Positions 18,050-27,240 of a stretch of 64,000 nt of DNA are shown here, piece by piece. A program made the position numbers and the translations under genes. The stretch is from contig NZ_AP023180.1 in assembly GCF_013426915.1 (NCBI RefSeq), forward strand, positions 2,108,001 through 2,172,000, written 5' to 3'. The notes under the pieces are model-generated. The model had not been told where the DNA came from. It did no database searches and saw only the letters and a list, made by a program, of their open reading frames with translations. The stretch's first letter is position 1. Each line of letters starts with the position of its first letter. Source of the stretch: Paraburkholderia sp. PGU19. Lineage in GTDB: Bacteria > Pseudomonadota > Gammaproteobacteria > Burkholderiales > Burkholderiaceae.

Positions 18050-18580
18050 TCACTTCTGCGTCAGCATCATGTACATCTGAATGACCGTCTCGGGCGAGAA
18101 CTGGAACGGCACCCAGCCATGTCCCGTATGGCGCATCACGAGCAGACGGTCGCCGTTCGATTGCTTCTGCACTGCCATGGCCGGGTTCTTCGTCGATACG
18201 AAACGCCAGCCAGCGGGCAGGTTCGGCGGGACTTCGGGCTGCATCGACGCGCGCGCGTTCGACAGTTCCTCGATCAACTGACCCAGTTGCAGCGGATGCA
18301 GCGTGACCGATTTGCCGCCGATGGTCATCGTGATCTCGTTCTGGCTCGGGCGCTCGATATGCAACGTCGGCTTTTCTTGCGCCGCTTCCTGCGCTTGCGG
18401 TTCGACGGGCGCTGCTTCGACCACCGTATCCTCGGCGGCCGTTTCTTGCGCGGCCGCCTCTGCGCCGTTCACATGCTGATCGGTCGAGGTCGCGGCCTGC
18501 GCCTCGCGCGAAGCCGTGACAACCTGGATGAGCTGATCGACGCCCATTTCGAGTGCGCCAATCTGTTCCTTAAGATTCAT
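18050..18580 (-). CDS. Unrecognised protein within the hopanoid locus
   Basis: I do not recognise this 176-residue protein. Residues 1-30 look like a short amphipathic or coiled segment (MNLKEQIGALEMGVDQLIQV). Residues 30-85 are an Ala/Glu/Thr-rich linker of low complexity. The remaining 90 residues form a compact C-terminal domain with ITMTIGGKSVTLHPLQLGQL and GHGWVPFQFSPETVIQMYMM. There is no signal peptide or membrane helix. The ATG at 18580 avoids a 34-codon upstream extension of poor composition. It lies downstream of hpnA on the same strand, 142 bases away, and converges with the transglycosylase. Codon bias matches its neighbours, so I take it as a real gene. Confidence 0.7.
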   Translation of the reverse strand: MNLKEQIGALEMGVDQLIQVVTASREAQAATSTDQHVNGAEAAAQETAAEDTVVEAAPVEPQAQEAAQEKPTLHIERPSQNEITMTIGGKSVTLHPLQLGQLIEELSNARASMQPEVPPNLPAGWRFVSTKNPAMAVQKQSNGDRLLVMRHTGHGWVPFQFSPETVIQMYMMLTQK

Positions 18581-18722
18581 GCGTAGTTCTCTGGTAAGAC
18601 CCGCGATTTTACCTTCTGCACGCTGGCGGTAGCCTTCGTGCCGGCGTTGCGAGTTGTAACAAAGCGTGTGCGGGTCACGCACGAGGCGCGATCCATTGCG
18701 TTCGCCACTGTATGCCCAGACC

Positions 18723-19733
18723 TCACGCTTTCAGATAGCCCGCCTCGCGAAACCACTCGAGCGCGTCGCGCAGACCTTCGCGGTATGGCCGCGCGCTGTA
18801 GCCAAGCTCGCGCTCCGCTTTCGCCGACGTGAAGTACATCTTGTTCTTCGACATCTTCAGCCCGTCGACGGTGACGAACGGTTCGCGCTTCGTGAACTTC
18901 GCGACGGCTTCCGCGCCCATCGCGAGCGGATACAGCGGCCAGCGCGGCAGCGCGATGGTCGGCGCCTTGCGTCCGACGATCCCGGCGATATCCGCGAGCA
19001 TCTGTTGCAGCGGCAGATTCTCGCCGCCGAGAATGTAGCGCTCGCCGATCTTGCCGCGTTCGAGCGCGAGGAAGTGGCCCGTCGCGACGTCGTCGACATG
19101 CACCAGGTTCAGCCCCGTATCGACGAACGCGGGAATCTTGCCGAGCGCCGCTTCGACGATGATGCGGCCCGTCGGCGTGGGCTTCACGTCGCGCGGGCCG
19201 ATGGGTGTCGACGGATTGACGATCACGGCGGGCAGGCCGTCGTTCGCGATCATCCGCTCGACGGCGCGTTCCGCCAGCACCTTGCTGCGCTTGTACACGC
19301 CGATCGCCTGCTGCGGCGTCATCGGCGACGTTTCATCGACCGACGCGCCCGAGCCCGTCACCTTCAGCGTCGCCACGCTGCTCGTGTAGACGATGCGCTC
19401 GACGCCTTCCTTCAGCGCGGCGCGCATTGTCGCTTCCGTGCCTTCCAGATTCGAGCGCTCGATCTCCAGCGGGTCCGGCGCCCACAAGCGGTAATCGGCC
19501 GCGACGTGCAGCAGATAGCGCACGCCGCGCAGCGCGGCGCGCATCGACGCCTCGTCGCGCATGTCGCCGACCGCGATCTCAGCATCGAGCGATTCGACGT
19601 TGCGGCGCGGGCTGGTCGGACGCACCAGCACGCGCACCGCGAAGCCCTTTTGCTGCGCGATGCGCGCGACGGCCGAGCCGACGAAACCGGATGCGCCGGT
19701 GACGAGTACGAGATCGCGAGTCTGATCGGTCAT
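18723..19733 (-). CDS. hpnA: Hopanoid-associated sugar epimerase HpnA
   Basis: This 336-residue extended short-chain dehydrogenase has a Rossmann nucleotide motif at the N terminus (VTGASGFVGSAVA), the catalytic YxxxK as YKRSK and an upstream TSS triad serine (IVYTSSVATL). It is the NAD(P)-dependent epimerase/reductase habitually found in hopanoid clusters, probably acting on the hopanoid side chain; the exact step is unsettled. A 67-codon upstream frame extension is ignored because the Rossmann strand starts right after the ATG at 19733. It is the last recognisable hpn gene in the window. Confidence 0.92.
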   Translation of the reverse strand: MTDQTRDLVLVTGASGFVGSAVARIAQQKGFAVRVLVRPTSPRRNVESLDAEIAVGDMRDEASMRAALRGVRYLLHVAADYRLWAPDPLEIERSNLEGTEATMRAALKEGVERIVYTSSVATLKVTGSGASVDETSPMTPQQAIGVYKRSKVLAERAVERMIANDGLPAVIVNPSTPIGPRDVKPTPTGRIIVEAALGKIPAFVDTGLNLVHVDDVATGHFLALERGKIGERYILGGENLPLQQMLADIAGIVGRKAPTIALPRWPLYPLAMGAEAVAKFTKREPFVTVDGLKMSKNKMYFTSAKAERELGYSARPYREGLRDALEWFREAGYLKA

Positions 19734-19923
19734 TGCTTGCCGTGTTCCTGATTGCTGCCTACGGGCGCATGGTTGAAGGTTTGCAGAGGTCGGATTGTAC
19801 GTGCTGCCGATCGCGTGCGCCGCGCTCGCGGGCTTCGCGTGGCGAGACGTGCGCGAGCAAAGCGCGCGCGGCGCGACTAGAATGCCCGCGTAAACGCATG
19901 AACGGCATAAAGGAGGAAAGAGC

Positions 19924-20220
19924 ATGTCCGGCACGGATCTCGATTCGCGGATCGAAACGTATTACGTGCGGGTGCGCGGCATGGTGCAGGGCGTTGGCTT
20001 TCGTCACGCGACGGTGCGCCAGGCGCATGCGCTGGGTATCCGGGGATGGGTGGCGAATCTGGAAGACGGTTCTGTCGAAGCGATGTTGCAAGGTCCGGCG
20101 AACCAGCTCGACCGGATGCTGTCATGGCTGCGTCACGGCCCGCCGATGGCGCGCGTGACGGAAGTCACGCACGAAGAGCGCGCCAACGACAAACGTTTCG
20201 AGCGCTTCGAACAGCACTGA
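19924..20220 (+). CDS. acyP: Acylphosphatase
   Basis: This 98-residue protein hydrolyses carboxyl-phosphate bonds in acylphosphates. The family signature is complete: VQGVGFR with the phosphate-binding Arg, then GWVANLEDG carrying the catalytic Asn. The ATG at 19924 has a strong AAGGAGGAAAGAGC ribosome-binding site. It is a single-gene unit, divergent from hpnA and convergent with egtD. Confidence 0.95.
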   Translation: MSGTDLDSRIETYYVRVRGMVQGVGFRHATVRQAHALGIRGWVANLEDGSVEAMLQGPANQLDRMLSWLRHGPPMARVTEVTHEERANDKRFERFEQH

Positions 20221-20234
20221 CACAAGCCGCTTGT

Positions 20235-20265
20235 AAAAAAGCGCGCGGGCGTGAGCCTCGCGCGC
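20235..20265 (-). terminator. Intrinsic terminator of egtD
   Basis: GCGCGCG (20241-20247) pairs with CGCGCGC (20259-20265), with more pairing across one bulge down to a four-base GTGA loop. Six A residues at 20235-20240 give the U tract on the minus-strand transcript. Confidence 0.75.
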
Positions 20266-20300
20266 TTCCCGTTGCTCACCTCAACATCACGCAACGCCCA

Positions 20301-21281
20301 TCAGCGCGCCACCAGCAGGCTTTCCGCAAAGCCCCAATCGCGCTCGATCCATTGATGACTGCACGTGAAGCCCGCATCGTCGGCGATCGCATGCAGTTCT
20401 TCCGGACGATACTTGTGGCTGCTCTCCGTCCAGATCGTCTCGCCTTCCTGTAGCTCGACAGTCAGCCTCGCCGCGCGCACCTGCGCGCTTACGCGCCGCT
20501 TCGCTCGCAGATGCATTTCGATGCTGCGCACATCCGGATTGAAGCGCGCGACGTGTTCGAACGCATCGAGCGGAAAATCGCCGTCCAGTTCGCGGTTGAT
20601 TCGCGCGAGCAGATTCAGATTAAACGCGGCCGTCACGCCGATGGGATCGTCGTACGCGGCGATCAGCACGGGCACCGGCTTTTCGAGGTCGGTGCCGAGC
20701 AGCAGCGCGTCGCCGGGCGCGAGCATGTTGCGGATGTCGCGCAGAAAACGCGTGGCCGCGAGCCGCCCGAAATTGCCGATCGTGCTGCCGAGAAACAGCA
20801 CGAGCAGCGGCTCGTCTTTCGCACGGCGCTTGCTCACCTCGGCAAGCCCCGCGAGATAGTCGCGCTCATAGCCGACGATCGAAATGCGTTCGATATCGCC
20901 CAGTTCACGGCGACACAATTGCAATGCGGTGCGCGAAATTTCAATCGGGCTGTAAGTAGTGGGGCGCTTTTTACAGAGTGCTTCGAGGATGCGGCGCGTT
21001 TTGCGGCCGCTGCCGCTGCCCAGTTCCGCGACGATCGCGTCGTGAGGCAAGTGCGCGACGATATCGCCCGCGTGCTCGGCGAGCAGACGTTCTTCGGCAC
21101 GCGTGACGCCGTATTCGGGCAGCGCGGTGATCACTTCGAACAGCGCCGAACCCACCTCGTCGTAAAGATACTTGGACGGCAATTCCTTCTGAGGCTGTTT
21201 GCTGAGGCCAGCGCGAACGGCGGCGGCGAACTCCGGCGATACGTCGTGCGATAGATGTTGCGATACGGCTGGCTGAGTCAT
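20301..21281 (-). CDS. egtD: L-histidine N-alpha-methyltransferase EgtD
   Basis: This 326-residue SAM enzyme trimethylates histidine to hercynine, the first step of ergothioneine synthesis. It contains KYLYDEVGSALFE near the N terminus, the SAM-binding ELGSGSGRKTR, LGSTIGNF with the histidine-binding Asn, and a C-terminal TESSHKY matching the Glu/Ser pair that contacts the substrate. Length agrees with the family. The partner sulfoxide synthase gene egtB, often adjacent, is absent: upstream lies a 490-base gap and then a divergent permease. The pathway must be completed elsewhere, or hercynine is the end product. Confidence 0.92.
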   Translation of the reverse strand: MTQPAVSQHLSHDVSPEFAAAVRAGLSKQPQKELPSKYLYDEVGSALFEVITALPEYGVTRAEERLLAEHAGDIVAHLPHDAIVAELGSGSGRKTRRILEALCKKRPTTYSPIEISRTALQLCRRELGDIERISIVGYERDYLAGLAEVSKRRAKDEPLLVLFLGSTIGNFGRLAATRFLRDIRNMLAPGDALLLGTDLEKPVPVLIAAYDDPIGVTAAFNLNLLARINRELDGDFPLDAFEHVARFNPDVRSIEMHLRAKRRVSAQVRAARLTVELQEGETIWTESSHKYRPEELHAIADDAGFTCSHQWIERDWGFAESLLVAR

Positions 21282-21768
21282 GTTGGCTCCGTGTTGTCTC
21301 GTTCCAGTGATGACTTGCGGACTGCGGAAGAGCGAATGCGTTGGAGTGAGTGGACCGGCAAGCGTTCAAGCGTGAGCGCGTTCGATGACGGGCGCGTGTC
21401 TGCACTTCTGTGCTTTCTGGCGCCTGATCGCGCGGCAGCGAATTGAAAGCCGCGCGGGCGCGGCATGAACGGAACACGGAAGCAAGAAGCAGGCTAAAAC
21501 GGCAGGCTCGTGTTTCCGCCGATGAATCGCCGGCGGCATGCGGCGTGGATATGAAACTAGTTTTTATAGTGCATCGGACGTGAATATGCACGGACGCAAT
21601 GTGGCGGAAAAAGACGGACCGTCCTCGCACTACCGCTAGAATGCGCGCTTCGCGCGACGAAGCGGGCTTCACATCGGGCATCGCTTGCGCCGCGCAGTTA
21701 AAACAAGACTTAACTATGGACGACACATCTCACGGCGTCGCGCCTGGCCGCCCGCAGCGGACCGGCCA
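21282..21768. other. Divergent intergenic region egtD / rarD-like
   Basis: Nearly 490 bases without a supportable gene. It includes an AT-rich patch around 21550-21590 (AGTTTTTATAGTGC) that may serve promoters. Short frames on both strands show no family signatures, and I see no remnant of egtB in the reading frames. Confidence 0.45.
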
Positions 21769-22659
21769 ATGAACGCCTATCAACCGGGACGCGGCATCGC
21801 GTTGTCCGTGAGCGCATCGACGCTGTTTGCCCTGATGTCCGTGTACGCAAAGCTGCTCACGCCGTTGACGGGGCTCGATATCTTCGCGTGGCGCGTGATC
21901 TGGACCGTGCCGGGCGCTTTCACGCTGATTGTGTTGCGCTCGCGGCTGCCGCAACTCAAGGCGCTGTCGATACGCGTGATCCGCGAGCCGCGCACGGCGC
22001 TTTTGCTGGCCGTCAGCGCGGCATTGCTCGGCGCGCAGCTATGGGTGTTCCTGTGGGCGCCGCTGCATGGGCGGATGCTGGAAGTATCGCTCGGCTATTT
22101 CCTGTTGCCGCTGACGATGGTGTTGCTCGGCCGCTTCTATTATTACGAACGGCTGGAGCCGTTGCAGTGGCTCGCGGTCGGTTGCGCGGCGCTCGGCGTG
22201 TTGCACGAGTTGTGGGTGACGCGCGCGTTCTCGTGGCCGACGCTGCTCGTGGCGATCGGTTATCCGCCGTACTTTGTGTTGCGGCGCAAGATCAACGCCG
22301 ATTCGCTGACGGCGTTTGCGCTCGAAATGTCACTGCTGCTGCCATTCGCGCTCGCGATGGCGCTCCACGGCGGCTCGCTCGCGCTGCTGTCGGGCCGCGT
22401 CGACATGTGGCTGCTGTTGCTGCCGGGACTCGGCGCGCTGAGCACGGTTGCGCTCGCGACCTATCTGAAAGCGAGCCGTTTGCTGCCGATGGCGCTATTC
22501 GGCATTCTCGGCTACGTGGAGCCGGTGTTGCTGGTGATCGTGTCGGTGACGCTGCTCGGCGAGTCCTTGACGGTGCAGCAGCTTGGCACGTATGTGCCGA
22601 TCTGGATCGCGGTGGCGCTGACGGGTTTGCATAGCGTAAGGCTGCTCGCGCCGCGTTGA
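21769..22659 (+). CDS. rarD: RarD-like EamA family permease
   Basis: This 296-residue integral membrane protein has about ten predicted helices in the two-repeat EamA/DMT layout. RarD-type features are GIALSVSASTLFALMSVY at the N terminus, FAWRVIWTVPGAF, GYFLLPL and the C-terminal GYVEPVLLVIVSV. Family members export metabolites, and RarD was linked to chloramphenicol phenotypes in E. coli; the natural substrate is unknown. The ATG at 21769 is chosen because a 28-codon upstream extension is Arg-rich and implausible for a membrane protein. It converges with the Mpo1-like gene. Confidence 0.9.
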   Translation: MNAYQPGRGIALSVSASTLFALMSVYAKLLTPLTGLDIFAWRVIWTVPGAFTLIVLRSRLPQLKALSIRVIREPRTALLLAVSAALLGAQLWVFLWAPLHGRMLEVSLGYFLLPLTMVLLGRFYYYERLEPLQWLAVGCAALGVLHELWVTRAFSWPTLLVAIGYPPYFVLRRKINADSLTAFALEMSLLLPFALAMALHGGSLALLSGRVDMWLLLLPGLGALSTVALATYLKASRLLPMALFGILGYVEPVLLVIVSVTLLGESLTVQQLGTYVPIWIAVALTGLHSVRLLAPR

Positions 22660-22699
22660 AAGCCTGTGAGGTCGTCGTGCAGCCTGGACGGTCACTGCC

Positions 22700-23245
22700 T
22701 CAGGACCGATGACGCGTGACCCCATGCGCCGCATCGACCCGCGTCGGGCCTGCCTTGGCTTCGATTGCCGCGCGCAACGCGGGCCGCCAGCCGAATGCGA
22801 ATAGCGCTTCAGCGAGCACGAACAGCGGCCCGATCAGCAGGCCGATCACGTCGTCGATGAATGCGGGCTTGCGATGCTCGTACGCGACGTGTCCCACGAA
22901 CTGGAACACCCAGCCGACCACGAACAGGCCGATACCCGACGCAAGCCACGTCAAGGTGGGCTGCTGCGCAAGCCACGCGCCGCACGCTACGCACAGTACC
23001 GACACGACGGCCATCATCGAACCGAGCGGCACATCGAGCACGAAGTAGTAGATCACGCTCAGGCCGAACAGCACCCACGCCGGCGACACCGCGAGCGGAA
23101 GCGTGGCAACCGTCCACGCGGGCCGGCTCAGCAACACGGCGAGCGCGAGCACGATCATCGGAATGCCGATGAAGTGCGTCGCGATGTTGCGGCGGTCGCG
23201 ATGATAGGCAGCGTATTGCGCAAGTTGGTCAGTGAGCGTTCTCAT
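22700..23245 (-). CDS. Mpo1-like (DUF962) membrane protein
   Basis: This 181-residue protein has four hydrophobic helices and belongs to the DUF962/YGL010w family, whose yeast member Mpo1 is a 2-hydroxy fatty acid dioxygenase. Conserved His-rich positions are YHRDRRNIATHFIG and GHVAYEHRKPA, which bind iron in the yeast enzyme. The ATG at 23245 is chosen because homology starts immediately (YAAYHRDRRN). It could act on hydroxylated fatty acids; the bacterial role is not established. It is divergent from the Crp/Fnr regulator 98 bases away. Confidence 0.85.
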   Translation of the reverse strand: MRTLTDQLAQYAAYHRDRRNIATHFIGIPMIVLALAVLLSRPAWTVATLPLAVSPAWVLFGLSVIYYFVLDVPLGSMMAVVSVLCVACGAWLAQQPTLTWLASGIGLFVVGWVFQFVGHVAYEHRKPAFIDDVIGLLIGPLFVLAEALFAFGWRPALRAAIEAKAGPTRVDAAHGVTRHRS

Positions 23246-23343
23246 GGATGCCGTTCCTTGTCGAAAGTCATCATAATCGCGGGCGGCGCGCCGCGACACT
23301 TTCGGCTAGCCGACAATTCAACCGCCAAAGCGCGCTTCAAACG

Positions 23344-24057
23344 ATGACATCGACTGAGCTCTTCAATCTGCTCGACCGCAGCGCCTGGTTTCGCGCCGCG
23401 CCCGATGCATTGCGCGCGCAACTAATCGAGCTCGGCCGCACGCGACGGCTGCCGGCGGGCCAGCGTCTCTTCAGCCGCGGCGATGCCGACGACGGCTTCT
23501 ACTGTGTGCTCGACGGATTGATGCGGATCGGCTCGATCACCGCGAACGGCAGGGAAGCGCTGCTCGCGGTGATCGAGCCCGTCAACTGGTTCGGCGAGAT
23601 CACGCTGTTCGATGGCCAGACGCGCACGCACGATGCCTATGCCGAGCGCGACACGCTGCTGTTTCATGTGCCGCGCGCGGCGCTCACGGCGCTGCTCGAA
23701 CGCACGCCCGCGTTCTGGCATGCGTTCGGCCTGCTGCTCACGCACAAGCTGCGCCTCGCGTTCGACGCGATCGAAGAGGCCGCGCTGCTGCCCGCTGCGC
23801 AACGCGTCGCGCGGCGTCTGCTGCTGATGGCGGGCGGATACGGTGGCGGCGCGGGTGCGCTGCGGCGCGTGCTCAAGGTGCCGCAAGAAGACCTCGCGAT
23901 GATGCTCGCGCTGTCGCGTCAAACCACGAACCAGATTCTCCGGCAGTTTGAAACGCAAGGCGCGCTCGCGCTGCGCTACGCGGAGATCGAGATCGTCGAT
24001 GCGGAGAAACTGCGCGGCTTCGCGGCGTCGACGAACGACGTCGCCGAGCGTGCCTGA
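23344..24057 (+). CDS. Crp/Fnr family transcription regulator
   Basis: This 237-residue protein has an N-terminal cyclic-nucleotide-binding-type beta-roll (about 15-130, with FSRGDADDGFYCVLDGLMRI) and a C-terminal winged helix whose recognition helix is LSRQTTNQILRQFE. The phosphate-binding cassette signature of true cAMP sensors is not clear, and there is no N-terminal Cys cluster for an FNR-type iron-sulfur centre. The ligand is therefore unknown. The divergent Mpo1-like gene is its nearest possible target. Confidence 0.88.
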   Translation: MTSTELFNLLDRSAWFRAAPDALRAQLIELGRTRRLPAGQRLFSRGDADDGFYCVLDGLMRIGSITANGREALLAVIEPVNWFGEITLFDGQTRTHDAYAERDTLLFHVPRAALTALLERTPAFWHAFGLLLTHKLRLAFDAIEEAALLPAAQRVARRLLLMAGGYGGGAGALRRVLKVPQEDLAMMLALSRQTTNQILRQFETQGALALRYAEIEIVDAEKLRGFAASTNDVAERA

Positions 24058-24250
24058 CCGCGCATAGTGCGACATCAATCCGCCGAACTTTAGAGATAGG
24101 TCATCGGCCGGCCAAGGTACCATCACCTATACTTTTTTTGCTGCCGTTTGTCGCTGTAGCCGCGCATCTTCTCATTCCCGCTCGCCCGCCTGGCCTGGCC
24201 GATATTGCGCGGCGCATTTCCAGAACTACTAAGAATTCCAAAGGATTGAA

Positions 24251-25972
24251 ATGAATCCGTCAGTTCCCGCGCTATCGCCCGCCGAGCGCTATCAGGCGTC
24301 GGTGTCGCTGTATTCGTCGGGGCGTCTCTCGGAGGCGCTCGCACTGCTCGACGAGATACTGCAGCGCGATCCCGCCCACGCGGAAGCCATGCACCTCGCG
24401 GCCGTTTGCCTGAACGACCTGTATGACGCGGCAGACGCGAAAGACCTCAAGCCCGCCGTCGACGACACGCTCGATCTGGCCGAAGCGCACAACGATCTGG
24501 GCGGCTGGTTCTACGGACGCAAGCAGTTGACGCAGGCCGAGCACGCGTACCGCCGCGCGCTGTCGATCAAACCCGATCTGACGAAGGCAATGAACAATCT
24601 CGGTCTCGTGCTGCGCGATCTCGGGCGCGAGCCGGAAGCCGAAGCCTCGTTCCTGCACGCGCTCGCCATCGCGCCCGACTACGTGACGGCACGCAACAAC
24701 CTCGGCGTGATGCTGTGGCAGCTCAAGCGCTTGCCGGAAGCGGAGGCCGCGTATCGGGATGTCGTCAGCCGTCAGCCGGGCGACGTCAGCGCGCACAACA
24801 ACCTCGGCTTGCTGCTGCTGGAACTCAACCGTGTGCCGGAAGCGGAGCAGGCGTGCCGCCAGGCGCTGGCGCTCAATGCCGATGTGCCCGAAGCGCACAA
24901 CAATCTGGGCAACGTGCTGTGGCAGCAAGGCCGCATCGCGGAAGCCATTGACGCATACCGCCAGGCGCTGGCGCTGCGGCCGGACTACGTCGGCGCGAAA
25001 GCGAACCTCGCGTTGCCGCTGCTGTGCATCGGCGATTACGTGCAAGGCTGGGCGCTCTACGAGTCGCGCTATCAAGAAGCGATCGGCACGCGCAGCGTGT
25101 TTCCGCCGCCCGTGCCTTATCCGCAATGGCGCGGCGAGCCGTTGCACGGCAAATCGCTGCTCGTGTGGCCCGAGCAGGGCTTCGGCGATGGCCTGCAATT
25201 CTGCCGCTATCTGCCGATGCTGAAGGCGCGTGGCGCGGCGAAGGTGAGTGTCGCTTGCCAGCCGCCGTTGCGGCGGCTGTTCGACAGCCTCGAAGGCGTG
25301 GACGCGGTGTATTCGCTCGACGGCGAGACGACGATTCCGGCGCACGACACCTGGTGTTTCATGCTGAGCCTGCCGATGCTGTTCGGCACGACCGTCGACA
25401 CGATTCCCGCGCCGATGCCCTATCTGCGTGCGCCCGCCGCGCTCGCGCAGCACTGGCGCGGCAGGTTGCCGGAAGGCGGGTTCAAGGTCGGCCTGGTGTG
25501 GGCGGGCGATCCGCGCCCGCACGATCCCAGTTCGAATGCGATCGACCAGCGCCGTTCGCTGACGGCGCAATCGTACTTGCCGCTGCTGCGCGTGCCTGGG
25601 GTGACCTTCGTGAGCTTGCAGAAAGGCGCGGCGACCCGCCCGCAGATCGAAGACCTGCCAGCAGGGTTCCGCCCGCTCGACCCGATGGACGACGTGCAGG
25701 ATTTCGCCGATACGGCCGCCATCGTCGAAAACCTGGATCTGGTGATCACGGTCGATACGTCGATGGCGCATCTGGCGGGCGCGCTCAACACGCCCGTGTG
25801 GATTCTGTCGCGCTATGACGCGTGCTGGCGCTGGTTCCGCGATCGTGACGATTCGCCGTGGTATCCGACTGCTCGGCTTTTCCGGCAAACGTCACCCGGC
25901 GACTGGGACAGCGTGGTCGAGCAGGTCGCGCAGGCGCTGGCGGGCCTGCGCGAGCCCGCCGTGTCGCACTGA
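24251..25972 (+). CDS. TPR protein with glycosyltransferase-9-like C-terminal domain
   Basis: This 573-residue protein combines about six tetratricopeptide repeats (residues 8-270; repeated patterns like AHNNLGLLLLELNRVPEAEQA) with a C-terminal GT-B-like domain. The latter contains the segment VWPEQGFGDGLQFCRYLPML, then VGLVWAGDP and ITVDTSMAHLAGAL, resembling heptosyltransferase-like proteins. Such fusions are often cytosolic and associated with surface glycan or flagellin modification, but no carbohydrate or flagellar locus is adjacent. The ATG at 24251 follows an AAAGGATTGAA leader. The gene is probably monocistronic. Confidence 0.85.
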   Translation: MNPSVPALSPAERYQASVSLYSSGRLSEALALLDEILQRDPAHAEAMHLAAVCLNDLYDAADAKDLKPAVDDTLDLAEAHNDLGGWFYGRKQLTQAEHAYRRALSIKPDLTKAMNNLGLVLRDLGREPEAEASFLHALAIAPDYVTARNNLGVMLWQLKRLPEAEAAYRDVVSRQPGDVSAHNNLGLLLLELNRVPEAEQACRQALALNADVPEAHNNLGNVLWQQGRIAEAIDAYRQALALRPDYVGAKANLALPLLCIGDYVQGWALYESRYQEAIGTRSVFPPPVPYPQWRGEPLHGKSLLVWPEQGFGDGLQFCRYLPMLKARGAAKVSVACQPPLRRLFDSLEGVDAVYSLDGETTIPAHDTWCFMLSLPMLFGTTVDTIPAPMPYLRAPAALAQHWRGRLPEGGFKVGLVWAGDPRPHDPSSNAIDQRRSLTAQSYLPLLRVPGVTFVSLQKGAATRPQIEDLPAGFRPLDPMDDVQDFADTAAIVENLDLVITVDTSMAHLAGALNTPVWILSRYDACWRWFRDRDDSPWYPTARLFRQTSPGDWDSVVEQVAQALAGLREPAVSH

Positions 25973-26002
25973 CGCTTGACGCTTGACGCGCCGCGCCGGA
26001 CG

Positions 26003-26260
26003 CTAGAACGGATTGTCGATCACGCCCGGCTTCGCGTCCGGCTCTTCCTTCACCTGCTCCGGCAGATGCGATTCCGCCTGAAGCGCGGCGACGATGCCGT
26101 CGAGCGCTTCCTTCAGGGCCAGCGCCGCTTTCAGACCGCGCTTGTCCTTCGTGAGTGCGAGCGTGCCGTTCACGACGACGCGCGTGGTGCCGTTCGACAC
26201 CGTCAGCGCGTCGCCCTGGATATTGAGCACGTCGTCGTCATTCGAATACGCTTTAAACAC
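26003..26260 (-). CDS. Small uncharacterised protein coupled to an endonuclease gene
   Basis: This 85-residue acidic protein has no signal peptide and no domain I recognise. The N-terminal half is strand-rich (NIQGDALTVSNGTTRVVVNG), followed by a helix (ALKEALDGIVAALQAE) and a Pro/Glu tail. Its ATG at 26260 overlaps the last eight bases of the upstream endonuclease gene, so it is translationally coupled to it. A role as partner or inhibitor of the nuclease is conceivable but unproven, and the absence of a signal peptide argues against direct contact if the nuclease is exported. Confidence 0.7.
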   Translation of the reverse strand: MFKAYSNDDDVLNIQGDALTVSNGTTRVVVNGTLALTKDKRGLKAALALKEALDGIVAALQAESHLPEQVKEEPDAKPGVIDNPF

Positions 26261-27011
26261 CTTTCAGCCCTCCCGGATGCTGGTCCTTCAGGTTTTCCGG
26301 AATGCCCGGAAAGCGGATGCCGCTCATTGCTTCGAGTTCATGCACGGACTTCACGTCGTACCGGTCGGTGGCCACGTTGTCCGCGACGATCGCGAACGCG
26401 AGTTTCTTCGACGGCACATAGACGACCTTGAATAGCTGCGTCGGCACGAACACGCGCGTCGGTCCGATGGTCTGCAACTGCCCGCCGATGAACATCGGGC
26501 CGGTGACCACGTAGATGTCGTCGTATTTTATCGACAGCTTGCGCACGGCCGTTTCGATGCGCGACCACATGCGCTGATTGTTCTCGCGGTTCTGCGGCAC
26601 GACGTTCGCAAGCGAGAACGATTGTGCCATCGCCTCCGCGTTCCATCGGTTGCCGGCCGGGCTCATATGGCCGCGATCGAAACCGCTGCGCTTGTAGTCG
26701 GCGAGCGTCGCGCCTTCGCCGTCAGGCAGGCGCGCGTCCTCGAAGAACTTGTTGGTGCGCACCATGTCTTTCGCGGCTTCGATGTGGTCGCGCGTCAAAT
26801 GCTCGGCGGACCACAGCGGACCATGCGTGATGCCTGAATGCAGAACGGCGAAATCCGAGTAGCACAGCATGCGCGACTTCGGCGTCATTTTCGCGTTCGT
26901 CAGCACGGGCCATTGGGCGTTGGGTGTGAAATCCGTGCATGACGTTGCCGCCCACGTGTGAGTCGCGTGACTCGCGGCCACGATAAGCAGGCTGACTAAC
27001 CACTTCTTCAT
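26253..27011 (-). CDS. Secreted DNA/RNA non-specific endonuclease
   Basis: This 252-residue protein has a signal peptide (MKKWLVSLLIVAASHATHTWA) and a beta-beta-alpha metal nuclease domain of the NUC1/Serratia nuclease family. The active-site motif DRGHMSPAGNR contains catalytic H115, and the Mg-binding Asn lies in NVVPQNRENNQ. It should degrade DNA and RNA in the periplasm or outside. The ATG at 27011 is chosen because the signal peptide starts there. It is followed by the overlapping 85-residue gene. Confidence 0.9.
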   Translation of the reverse strand: MKKWLVSLLIVAASHATHTWAATSCTDFTPNAQWPVLTNAKMTPKSRMLCYSDFAVLHSGITHGPLWSAEHLTRDHIEAAKDMVRTNKFFEDARLPDGEGATLADYKRSGFDRGHMSPAGNRWNAEAMAQSFSLANVVPQNRENNQRMWSRIETAVRKLSIKYDDIYVVTGPMFIGGQLQTIGPTRVFVPTQLFKVVYVPSKKLAFAIVADNVATDRYDVKSVHELEAMSGIRFPGIPENLKDQHPGGLKGV

Positions 27012-27240
27012 AGATCGGAAAGGCGAATGAGGGGGCCGCAAGTATAGCCGCGCGACCTATGCGCAATGCAAGGGCTTACACGCCGTTACGCGCCATCTTG
27101 TCGCGACGTATCGGCAAAACCGTCACGACGCATTGCCGCACGGCAAATTCTGCGCGTTCGACGGCGAGAGATGAAAGTGACAGAGGAAAGGCCCGCGTCG
27201 GCTAGGGGAGGCGCGAAGCGGGCGTGAATACGAAGCAGGC

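Noticed and set aside
24272..25888. A 538-codon minus-strand frame across the TPR gene
   Set aside because: It is the antisense shadow of a strongly biased TPR gene, and its product is low-complexity Arg/Gln/His sequence.
25972..25992. Three tandem copies of TGACGCT-like heptamers after the TPR gene
   Set aside because: Only about 21 bases long in a 30-base convergent gap; too short to be called a repeat element.
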